A DNA stretch of 64,000 nucleotides from SZUA-309 sp965230005 (GTDB lineage: Bacteria; Pseudomonadota; Gammaproteobacteria; Pseudomonadales; Azotimanducaceae). The notes under the pieces are model-generated. The model was given only the letters and a program-made list of their open reading frames with translations, was not told the origin of the DNA and did no database searches. The stretch lies in NCBI GenBank assembly GCA_965230005.1, contig OZ245934.1:4340001-4404000 (forward strand). The letters run 5' to 3'. Below are positions 41,289 to 48,803 of the stretch, piece by piece (the stretch's first letter is position 1; every line of letters begins with the position of its first letter). A program made the position numbers and the translations under genes.

Positions 41289-41793
41289 CAGTCCCATCGC
41301 CCGGAAGCTCCTCCGCGAGCGCCTGCAGGGCTGGGCGCCGGATCTCACCGGCACACTGCTGTTCCTCCGAGACGAAGATGCCGTGCTCCTGATCCGCAAG
41401 AAACGTGGCCACGGCGCGGGGAAAATCAACGGCCCGGGCGGCAAGCTCGATCCCGGGGAGACACCGGCCGCCGGTGCCATCCGGGAAACCCTCGAAGAAA
41501 CCGGCATCGAGGTGCTGGATCCGGAGCTGCACGGTCGCTTCCGCTTCGTGGATCTCGTCGCACCGCAGTGGTTCGGCTATGTGTTCCTCGCCCGACGCTA
41601 CCAGGGCGAACTCGTGGAAACCGCGGAAGCCTCACCCTTCTGGTGCCCGATTGCCGAGCTGCCCTTCGCGGAGATGTGGGAAGACGATCGTCTCTGGCTG
41701 CCGAGGCTCCTCGCCGGCGAACACCTCGAGGGCGACTTCCTGTTTGACGACGGCCGGCTCCTGGCGCACCGTCTGGACACTGTCCGCAACTGA
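41269..41793 (+). CDS. Nudix hydrolase, MTH1/8-oxo-dGTP diphosphatase-like
   Basis: A 174-residue Nudix enzyme. The Nudix box G-x5-E-x7-R-E-x-x-E-E-x-G is complete in GKLDPGETPAAGAIRETLEE followed by TGIEV. It is preceded by KKRGHGAGKINGPGG, which matches the eukaryotic MTH1 layout (K-R-G-x-G-x-G-x-x-N-G-x-G-G) more than E. coli MutT. Such enzymes remove oxidised purine nucleotides from the pool. It overlaps the end of the glycosyltransferase gene, so they are probably co-translated. Confidence 0.88.
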   Translation: MRRPEADSPIARKLLRERLQGWAPDLTGTLLFLRDEDAVLLIRKKRGHGAGKINGPGGKLDPGETPAAGAIRETLEETGIEVLDPELHGRFRFVDLVAPQWFGYVFLARRYQGELVETAEASPFWCPIAELPFAEMWEDDRLWLPRLLAGEHLEGDFLFDDGRLLAHRLDTVRN

Positions 41794-41802
41794 CCCATCG
41801 CC

Positions 41803-42729
41803 ATGCGTATCGGCATATCTGTCTGTTCCAGCTATCCCGGCGTCGAACCCAGGACCGGCGCTCGCCACATGATCGAACGAGCCCGTGCCGCCAGGGAAGC
41901 GGGCCTCGATTCTCTGTTCGTCGGTGATCACCACGTGACCCCCACGGCCTACTATCAGAACACCCCCCTGCTCGGCCGCATGCTGGCAGAGTGGGGCGAC
42001 AAACCGGCGGGGGCCCTCTATCTGCTGCCGCTCTGGCACCCGGTGCTGCTCGCGGAGCAGGTGGCCAGCCTCGCCTGCATTGCCGAGGGACCTTTTATCC
42101 TCCAGTGCGGTCTCGGTGGCGATCCCCGTCAGGCTGCGGGTATGAGCGCGCCCCTCGGTGCTCGGGCGGCAATGTTCGAAGAAAGCCTCACGCTGCTCAG
42201 GCGTCTCTGGGCGGGGGAGACCGTAACCACGGACAGGTTCTGGCACATCGCCGAGGCGCGTATCGCGCCGTCGCCGCCGGAGCCCATCGACGTCTGGATC
42301 GGGGCTCAGGCACCCCCGGCCCTCGAGCGCACGGCGCGCATGGCTGAAGGCTGGCTTGCGTCACCGAGCCTCACGGAAGCGCAGGCTCGCGATGGCCTGA
42401 ACCGCTACCGGCAGGCCTGTGCGGAACACGACAGGACGCCGAGTGCCGTTGCCATTCGTCGCGACCTTTACATCGGAGCCAGCGCCGAGGAAGCACAGCG
42501 CGTTGTGGCGCCGTATCTCGAGCAGGGCTATCGGGGCTTCGCGCCGGAGGCGCTGCTCTATGGCAACGCCGAACAGGTGGCCGAGTCGCTCCGCCGACTC
42601 GAGCAACTGGGCTACACGGACGTAATCGTTCGCAATCTGTCCCGGGACCAGGGCGAGAGCCTTGCCACCATAGAGCGCCTGGCGCAGGTGAAGGCCCTTC
42701 TGGGGGGAACCGCGGAGGCGGGTGCATGA
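41803..42729 (+). CDS. LLM-class (luciferase-like) flavin-dependent oxidoreductase
   Basis: A 308-residue TIM-barrel flavoenzyme of the bacterial luciferase superfamily. It begins MRIGISVCSSYPGVEPRTGA and has the family's ARAAREAGLDSLFVGDHH, then GPFILQCGLGGDPRQAAG, FEESLTLLRRLWAGETVT and PIDVWIGAQAPPALERTARM. These patterns fit F420- or FMN-dependent members. The cofactor and substrate cannot be told. It overlaps the next Nudix gene by 4 bases (ATGA) and follows the previous one by 9. Confidence 0.88.
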   Translation: MRIGISVCSSYPGVEPRTGARHMIERARAAREAGLDSLFVGDHHVTPTAYYQNTPLLGRMLAEWGDKPAGALYLLPLWHPVLLAEQVASLACIAEGPFILQCGLGGDPRQAAGMSAPLGARAAMFEESLTLLRRLWAGETVTTDRFWHIAEARIAPSPPEPIDVWIGAQAPPALERTARMAEGWLASPSLTEAQARDGLNRYRQACAEHDRTPSAVAIRRDLYIGASAEEAQRVVAPYLEQGYRGFAPEALLYGNAEQVAESLRRLEQLGYTDVIVRNLSRDQGESLATIERLAQVKALLGGTAEAGA

Positions 42730-43349
42730 AACACGAAGACTGGCGGGAAGCCTTCAAACGGCTGCGGGCCATCGCGCAGACGGGTCTCACCTACACGAAG
42801 GATCCCTATGACCGGGAGCGCTATGAGGAGCTGGAGACCATGGCGCTGACGCTGCTGGCGCGGCTGCTCGACTGCCCGCCGGAGATCATGCGCAGCGTTT
42901 ACCTGCCGGAAAAAGGGTATCCAACGCCGAAGATCGATGTCCGTGCGGGCGTGTTCCGTGACGGGCATATCCTGCTGGTGCAGGAGTCGGCGGACGGTCG
43001 CTGGACGCTACCGGGAGGTTGGGGGGACGAACACGAGTCACCGACGGCGAGCATCGAGCGGGAAGTGCTCGAGGAATCCGGCTTCGAAGTGCGGGCCGAG
43101 CGGCTCGTGGCGGTCAAAGACCGGCACCTGCACCCCTACACACCGAAGCGCCTCGAACGGATCTACAAACTCTTCTTCCTCTGTGATCTCACCGGGGGCG
43201 AAGCGCGGACCAGTCTCGAGACGGATGCGGTGGCTTTTTTCCCCCTCGACGACCTGCCGCCCTTGAGTCTCGGACGCACCCTGCCGGCAGACATTGAGCT
43301 GCTCGCCGCCTATCGGGAGGCACCGGAGCGGGCCTGCTACATCGATTGA
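42726..43349 (+). CDS. Nudix hydrolase with N-terminal helical domain, ADP-ribose-type
   Basis: A 207-residue protein. Residues 1-65 form the helical Nudix_N domain (RLRAIAQTGLTYTKDPYDRE, then YEELETMALTLLARLL). The Nudix box is GWGDEHESPTASIEREVLEE followed by SGFEV. Proteins of this layout are usually ADP-ribose or related nucleoside-diphosphate hydrolases. It ends a run of five closely spaced genes from 39325. Confidence 0.85.
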   Translation: MKHEDWREAFKRLRAIAQTGLTYTKDPYDRERYEELETMALTLLARLLDCPPEIMRSVYLPEKGYPTPKIDVRAGVFRDGHILLVQESADGRWTLPGGWGDEHESPTASIEREVLEESGFEVRAERLVAVKDRHLHPYTPKRLERIYKLFFLCDLTGGEARTSLETDAVAFFPLDDLPPLSLGRTLPADIELLAAYREAPERACYID

Positions 43350-43442
43350 ACGGCATGCGTCGACGGAGCGTCCACTGCCTGTCATGGCAACTCGCGGCGG
43401 TAGTTACGGGAGCGCGGCGACCAACTCCGGTCTGGGGCTGCA

Positions 43443-45449
43443 TCAATCGCCGAGAGACGGGTCTGTGGGTGCTTCGCCCTGCTCCCGGGCTTTTTCCATG
43501 TAGCTCATGAGCGCCAGGAATTCGTCGATGTCGAGGCCGCCGTCGCCATCGGTATCCACGGCGCGAAAGCCCTGCACGAGGCGTTTCTTCATCTCCCGGG
43601 GCAGTTCCCGCCAGCCAACCTTGCCGTCCATGTTTTTGTCGAGGAAGCCGACCAGCTGTGTTGCCTGGCCGAGGGTGCGGTCGTGCGTCGGTTCTGCCGT
43701 CGATTCGCCGGCCCAGCTGTAGCTGAAGGAGCCATAAAGCATCTCCTCGAAGCTCTGCAGCCCCCAGTGCACGGTCTGGTCCGGATTGGGATTTGCCGGA
43801 TTGAGCGCGGAGTTGTCGTAGACCGTGCGATGGATGAGACGGCTGCCAGCCGGCAGCCGCAGCGGCGCTACCGGGTTGTAGCCGCGCTGCCAGTTGAAGT
43901 CGTAGTTCGGCACCGACAGTACCGTCTCCTCCCGTCCGTCCGGGTACCGCACCTCGAAGGAAGACGACCGGCCCCGGTAGTGGGCGTGTGGAAAGAGCGT
44001 ATGGATGATCACGTCGTCGCGGAACTCGTAGTAAGCCGCTTCCTCGTGAGCGGCGGTGTTCGGCGGGATGTTCAGGTCCGGGCTGATGACCACCGCATGG
44101 CGGAGGAAATTCGCCGGGGCTTCTTCTGAGAGGTAGAGGCCGAGCCGGGAGTTATCCACCACGGCTTTGCCGATGGGCGTGTAGTGCATCTGGAAAGTGA
44201 AGTGGCCCCCGGGGGCGAGGTACACGCCGGTCCCTTCAGGCATCACATAGCTCTCGGCGCCGGGGGCATAGCCGATGATGTAGTTGTCCATGACGCTGTC
44301 GCCGCGCCCTGGCGGGGTGTCTCCTTCCACGGAGCCCGCAAGCACATGGTGCACCACGCGGCGGTCACCGGGCAGGACCGTGGCCGCCCGGATCCAGACC
44401 CCATGGTCGAGTTGGTTCTTCACGTAGGGGAACTGATAGTCGACGATTCCACTGGCGGGCACTTCGTAGTCGGGAATGTCGATGACGAGATCGGGTTCAC
44501 CGAGAGGCCAGGCGCTGGCGACGGGCTCGAGTGTTGCAAGGGGGTCGGCGCCGGTGCCTCGCGGCGCGCCGGCGTCCAGCCAGGCCAGGAGCGTCGCTTC
44601 CTCTTCCGGCGTCAGCGCCCGGTCACCCTGCCATTCTCCGATGTGCGGGTCCGCGTGCCAGGGAGGCATGCGTCGGGTTCGGAGCACCTCCCGGATCATC
44701 GGCGCGAATCCGCGCACCATGTCGTAGCCGTTCATCGCCCAGGGGCCGATACCGCCTTCCACGTGGCAGTAGGCGCAATGCGATTTCAGCAACGGCGCGA
44801 TGGTATCCGCATAGTCGGCGGGCTCCCCAAGGGGCGCGAGCGGCAGCGGGCAATGGCCGGCGGCGCCGACGCTGGCGGGTAAGGTCGCTGCGCCGGCTTC
44901 GCCAGACGTCAGTGCCGCGGCGACGGCGCCCGAGACGCTGCCGCGATAACGCAGGGTCCAGTTCCCCGTATCGAGCACGATTGCTTCGCCCGCCTGACGA
45001 AAGCCGAAGGCGCGGCTGATCGCCTGGGCCCGGTCTTCCAGGATCGGTGTTTCGATACCTGAGGCCCCCAGAACCTTGGCGGGGTCGATGGGATTCAGAA
45101 GCCAGACTCTAAGCTCCGGATGGTCGGCCGCGAGGGTGGCCAGGGTGGCCAGATCGTCGCCGAGGGCTGCACACTCCAGGCGGTGGGCGACGATGATGAC
45201 GGCCTCCGCATCCTGCTGATAGTAGAGCTCCCGGGCCTCCCCCCGGTGGTCGAGGAGCAGGAAGTTGTCGATGCGGTCACCGACGGCGCTGGTCCCGGCC
45301 GGGCTCGTGGCAGCGGCACTGGTCGAAAGGAGGCCTGCGGCCAGCAGCGTGAGCGATTTTGTCAGAAATCCCCACGGGCGGGGTTCGTCACGGCCTGCGA
45401 CCGTCAGTGCCCGCTGTGAGAACGGGTGATTCAAGCGTCTATGCGGCAT
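43443..45449 (-). CDS. Secreted copper type II monooxygenase-like protein with thioredoxin-like, heme c and EF-hand parts
   Basis: A 668-residue exported protein with four parts. The signal peptide is at about 30-47. A thioredoxin-like region (60-185) lacks a C-x-x-C pair. A cytochrome c-type region has C-A-Y-C-H at 225-229 and a possible axial Met261 in RMPPWH. A PHM/dopamine-beta-hydroxylase-like domain (about 320-580) shows copper ligand positions: His367-His368 in VVHHVLAG, His422 in FQMHYTP, His488 and His490 in FPHAHYRG, and Met570 in EEMLYG. Two EF-hands follow, DKNMDGKVGWRE and DTDGDGGLDIDEF. GAGGAG lies 6 bases before the ATG. It may hydroxylate a small molecule using electrons delivered through its own heme; this is inference. 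Confidence 0.85.
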   Translation of the reverse strand: MPHRRLNHPFSQRALTVAGRDEPRPWGFLTKSLTLLAAGLLSTSAAATSPAGTSAVGDRIDNFLLLDHRGEARELYYQQDAEAVIIVAHRLECAALGDDLATLATLAADHPELRVWLLNPIDPAKVLGASGIETPILEDRAQAISRAFGFRQAGEAIVLDTGNWTLRYRGSVSGAVAAALTSGEAGAATLPASVGAAGHCPLPLAPLGEPADYADTIAPLLKSHCAYCHVEGGIGPWAMNGYDMVRGFAPMIREVLRTRRMPPWHADPHIGEWQGDRALTPEEEATLLAWLDAGAPRGTGADPLATLEPVASAWPLGEPDLVIDIPDYEVPASGIVDYQFPYVKNQLDHGVWIRAATVLPGDRRVVHHVLAGSVEGDTPPGRGDSVMDNYIIGYAPGAESYVMPEGTGVYLAPGGHFTFQMHYTPIGKAVVDNSRLGLYLSEEAPANFLRHAVVISPDLNIPPNTAAHEEAAYYEFRDDVIIHTLFPHAHYRGRSSSFEVRYPDGREETVLSVPNYDFNWQRGYNPVAPLRLPAGSRLIHRTVYDNSALNPANPNPDQTVHWGLQSFEEMLYGSFSYSWAGESTAEPTHDRTLGQATQLVGFLDKNMDGKVGWRELPREMKKRLVQGFRAVDTDGDGGLDIDEFLALMSYMEKAREQGEAPTDPSLGD

Positions 45450-45570
45450 GGCCTGCTCCTCAGGGTGACCCTGACCCGAACGTGTCGGGGCTGCGGCCGC
45501 TATCGCCGGGCCCCGGACTGATCGGGTAGAGTAGCGCGTTTTTTCCGGCCAGCGGCGGAGGAGTGAGCCC

Positions 45571-46734
45571 ATGAAGCCCTATCGGGACGAGATCGAAGCC
45601 CTCGAGCAGAACGGCATCACCAAGGTCGCGTTCAAGCGCATGGACGATCCCGCCGTGATTCCGCTGTGGTTCGGCGAGGGTGATACGGTCACACCGGCCT
45701 TCATTCGGGAGGCGGCAAAGGCAGCGCTCGACGATGGCAACACCTTCTACTGCCACACCCGGGGACGGCCGGAGCTGCGCCAGGCGCTGAAGCGTTATCT
45801 GGACGCCCTGTACGGCATCGACCTCGACGAGCGGCGCATCACCGTGCCCGGCGCTGCCATGCTCGGCGTCACCATTGCCGCCCAGATGGCGCTCACCACG
45901 GGCTCCCATGGCCTCATCGTTGGTCCCGTCTGGCCGAATATCGATTCGGTGTTCCGTATCACCGGGGCTGAGGTGAGCTATGTCCGGCAGCGCCTCACGG
46001 AAAACGGCTGGCAACTCACCGCGGACGAGATCATCGACGCCGTCCGGCCGGAGACCCGGGCCATCTTCGTGAATTCACCCTGCAACCCCACCGGCTGGGT
46101 CATGTCTTCGGCCGAGCAGGAGAAGCTCCTCGCCTTTGCCCGGTCCGCGGGCGTGCTGATCATTGCCGACGAGGTGTATCACCGTACGGTGTTCGACAGC
46201 CCCGTGGCACCAAGCTTCATGACCATCGCTCGCGACGACGATCCGGTGGTGGTCGTGAACGGTTTTTCGAAGGCCTGGGCCATGACCGGCTGGCGCATCG
46301 GCTGGGTTGTGACACCCGCTGCATACGAGATCCACTGGACGGCCCTCTCCGAGTGTTTCAACACGACGACCAATGTGTTTGCTCAGCTCGGGGCGGTCGC
46401 AGCGCTCGAGCAGGGGGAAGCCTTCGTCGCCGGGCAGCAGGCCCAGTTTGCGCGTGGCCGCGAGCTCGTGGACGCCGCCTTCGGCGGACATCCGCTCATC
46501 GACTATGTGTCACCGGCGGGGGCTTTCTACGCGTTCCCGCGAGTGCCCGGCTGCACAGACAGCCTGGCCTTTGCGGAAGGGTTACTCGCGGAGGAAGACG
46601 TCGGCACGGCGCCCGGCTACACCTTCGGCCCCGGCAACGATGCGCATTTCCGCATCTGCTTTGCGCAGAGTCACGATCGTCTCGAAGACGGTCTCGGCCG
46701 GATCGTCCGCTACGTGGAGCGGCACTACGGCTAG
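45571..46734 (+). CDS. Class I/II PLP-dependent aminotransferase
   Basis: A 387-residue fold-type I aminotransferase. The PLP Lys is in VNGFSKAWAMTGWRIGW; NSPCNPTGWVMS supplies the Asn, IIADEVYHRTVF the Asp and Tyr, and the carboxylate-binding Arg is probably in HFRICFAQS. It resembles aspartate/aromatic or pyridoxal-dependent transaminases of the AspB group. A GGAGGAG Shine-Dalgarno sits 8 bases before the ATG. It is divergent from the copper enzyme across 121 bases, a gap that holds the small palindrome CAGGGTGACCCTG (45461-45473). Confidence 0.9.
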   Translation: MKPYRDEIEALEQNGITKVAFKRMDDPAVIPLWFGEGDTVTPAFIREAAKAALDDGNTFYCHTRGRPELRQALKRYLDALYGIDLDERRITVPGAAMLGVTIAAQMALTTGSHGLIVGPVWPNIDSVFRITGAEVSYVRQRLTENGWQLTADEIIDAVRPETRAIFVNSPCNPTGWVMSSAEQEKLLAFARSAGVLIIADEVYHRTVFDSPVAPSFMTIARDDDPVVVVNGFSKAWAMTGWRIGWVVTPAAYEIHWTALSECFNTTTNVFAQLGAVAALEQGEAFVAGQQAQFARGRELVDAAFGGHPLIDYVSPAGAFYAFPRVPGCTDSLAFAEGLLAEEDVGTAPGYTFGPGNDAHFRICFAQSHDRLEDGLGRIVRYVERHYG

Positions 46735-46735
46735 C

Positions 46736-47470
46736 TCAGGACGTGGTCTCCCTGGCGCTGTCCGCCAGGTCGTGCCAGAGGAGGGTCCCGCCGGCAACGG
46801 CCACGGGAATCAGCAGAAAATTCAGAAACGGGATCGCCAGTGCACCGGTCGCACAGGCGCCGAAAGCGAGCGCTGCGGTCCGGTTGCCTTTCAGTCTGGC
46901 CAGCGTTTCCTGAAAAGGCCGCTGGCGGTTTTCTGTCGGGTAATCGGCGAACTGCACCGCGAGGGTCCAGGCGCCGAACAGCAGCCAGATGGCCGGGGCC
47001 GCGAGGTTGATCACCGGTATCAGCGTCAGGATGAACACGCCCAGGAGCCGCGGCAGGTGGTAGAGCAGCTTCCGGGCCTCCCGGCCGATGGTCGTGGTGA
47101 GATCGGTCCAGAGACTCGTGTCCGTCTGCGGGGCGCTGCCGAAGCGGACGCGCTCCAGAGCCAGGGACAAAGCGCCGAGAAACGGGCTCGCGAGAAGCAC
47201 CGCGATGAGTCCGAAGAGCCAGGCGCCGGCTAGGATGCCGACGAGATAAATCAGCGGCACGAGCACTACGTCCAACCAGCTCAGCCAGTCCGGCAGCCCC
47301 TCGATCCAACCCCGGGACAGCTCCGTGAGATAGCCCAGTGCAAAGTAGAGGCCCGTGCCACAGACGACGAAGCTGAGCAGCACCGGGATCCAGACGTAAA
47401 GACGCAGCTCCGGGTGGCGCACAACGCTGAAGCCCTCGACGAAAGCCTGGATGCCGACGGCGGGATTCAC
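46736..47470 (-). CDS. CysZ-like / EI24-domain membrane protein
   Basis: A 244-residue integral membrane protein with at least four hydrophobic helices (LYVWIPVLLSFVVCGTGLYF, LVPLIYLVGILAGAWLFGLI, LLGVFILTLIPVINLAAPAI, AIPFLNFLLIPVAVAGGTLL). The motif VINLAAPAIWLLFGAWTLAV and Q-F-A-D-Y-P match the CysZ family. E. coli CysZ takes up sulfate for cysteine synthesis; members without cys neighbours may have other roles. The GTG start overlaps the stop of the upstream aminotransferase gene (GTGA). It ends one base from the convergent class I/II aminotransferase. Confidence 0.82.
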   Translation of the reverse strand: MNPAVGIQAFVEGFSVVRHPELRLYVWIPVLLSFVVCGTGLYFALGYLTELSRGWIEGLPDWLSWLDVVLVPLIYLVGILAGAWLFGLIAVLLASPFLGALSLALERVRFGSAPQTDTSLWTDLTTTIGREARKLLYHLPRLLGVFILTLIPVINLAAPAIWLLFGAWTLAVQFADYPTENRQRPFQETLARLKGNRTAALAFGACATGALAIPFLNFLLIPVAVAGGTLLWHDLADSARETTS

Positions 47471-48774
47471 GCCACGACCCGGTCGATGGCAGCGGCCAGC
47501 GTATCGGCCATGACGGCGACGTGTTCGTCCTCGATGATGAGCGGCGGACCCATACAGACCACGTCCCGGTAGTCGCCGGTACCGCCACCGTAGAAGAACA
47601 CGCCGTCTTTCATGCCTTCGCTGACCACGCGACCGCTGATCCCGTCGGCTTCCGGAAAGGGCTCCAGCGTGTTCCGGTCGGCGACGATTTCCACGGCCTG
47701 GAGCAGGCCGCGGCCGCGGACTTCGGCCACGTTCGGGTGCTGGCCGAGACGGTCGCGCAAGGCGCCCTGCAGTTTCTCGCCCATGACCGCGGCACGGTCA
47801 ATGAGGTCTTCTTCCGTGAGAATGTTCAGGACTTCGGCGGCGGCCGCGCAGGCGGCCGGGTGCGCGCCGAAGGTGTGAAACATGACGTTCATGCCGGCAT
47901 CGCGGATCGCCTGGCCGATGGCCTGCGAAGCGAAAACGCCGCCGAGGGGTGCATAGCCGCCAGCAAGGCCTTTGCCGCCAACGAGGATGTCCGGCTCGAA
48001 ATCCCAGTGCTGGTAGCCGAATGCTTTGCCGGTCCGGCCGAAGCCGGTCATCACCTCGTCCATGACCAGTAAAACACCGTAGCGGTCGCAGATGGCGCGG
48101 ACCGCCGGCCAGTAGTCGTCCGGGGGCACGAGGGCGCCGCCCGAAGATCCGGTGATGGGCTCCGCCAGAAAGGCGGCGACCCGCTCCGGGCCCGCCGCTT
48201 CGATGGCCGCCGCGACGGTGTTGGCATACCACTGGCCGGCTTCCGTGCGGCTGACCCCCTCCGGCAGGCGGAGCATGTTCGGCGTCGGTACGACCGGGTG
48301 GACGGACAGGGCAGCCTCCAGGCCCCGTTTCCTTGCGGCGTGGCCGGAAAGGCTCGCGGTCGTGAGCGTGGTGCCGTGATAGCTCGGTACCCGGGCGATG
48401 ACGATGCCCCGATCCGGTTCGCCGCGGGCGGCGTGGTACTGCAGAGCGAGCTTGACCGCGGTTTCCACCGCTTCCGAGCCGCCGGATGTGAGGTGCACGT
48501 GCGGCAGCGTTGGCGGCAGCCAGTCCCGCGCGAGCACGTCCACCAGGGCTTTGCGTCCGGGGGTGATCCACGGCGGCACCACATAGGTCGTGTTGCGGGT
48601 GGCCTCCGCCACCGCAGCAACAACGCGCTCCCGGCCGTGACCGATGTTGACGACGATGGCGCCGCCGGCTGCATCGAGGATCTGGCGGCCATCCGCGTCG
48701 ATGAGGTAGACGCCCTCCGAGCCGGTGATCTCGGGCATGGGGGCGGGAATGAAAGGCCAGTTCACGTTCGCCAT
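47467..48774 (-). CDS. Class III aminotransferase
   Basis: A 435-residue PLP enzyme of the omega-aminotransferase/acetylornithine type. The PLP Lys is in LVGGKGLAGGYAPLGG; the Asp is in LVMDEVMTGFGRTGKAFGYQ, and HLTSGGSEAVETAVKLALQY is the phosphate-binding helix. The N-terminus (GSEGVYLIDADGRQILDAAG) is typical of the family. The usual role is transfer of amino groups between omega-amino acids or diamines and an oxo-acid. It lies upstream of the CysZ-like gene with a GTGA overlap. Confidence 0.92.
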   Translation of the reverse strand: MANVNWPFIPAPMPEITGSEGVYLIDADGRQILDAAGGAIVVNIGHGRERVVAAVAEATRNTTYVVPPWITPGRKALVDVLARDWLPPTLPHVHLTSGGSEAVETAVKLALQYHAARGEPDRGIVIARVPSYHGTTLTTASLSGHAARKRGLEAALSVHPVVPTPNMLRLPEGVSRTEAGQWYANTVAAAIEAAGPERVAAFLAEPITGSSGGALVPPDDYWPAVRAICDRYGVLLVMDEVMTGFGRTGKAFGYQHWDFEPDILVGGKGLAGGYAPLGGVFASQAIGQAIRDAGMNVMFHTFGAHPAACAAAAEVLNILTEEDLIDRAAVMGEKLQGALRDRLGQHPNVAEVRGRGLLQAVEIVADRNTLEPFPEADGISGRVVSEGMKDGVFFYGGGTGDYRDVVCMGPPLIIEDEHVAVMADTLAAAIDRVVA

Positions 48775-48803
48775 GTGGGCTCTGCTCCTTGAATGACGCG
48801 GAT

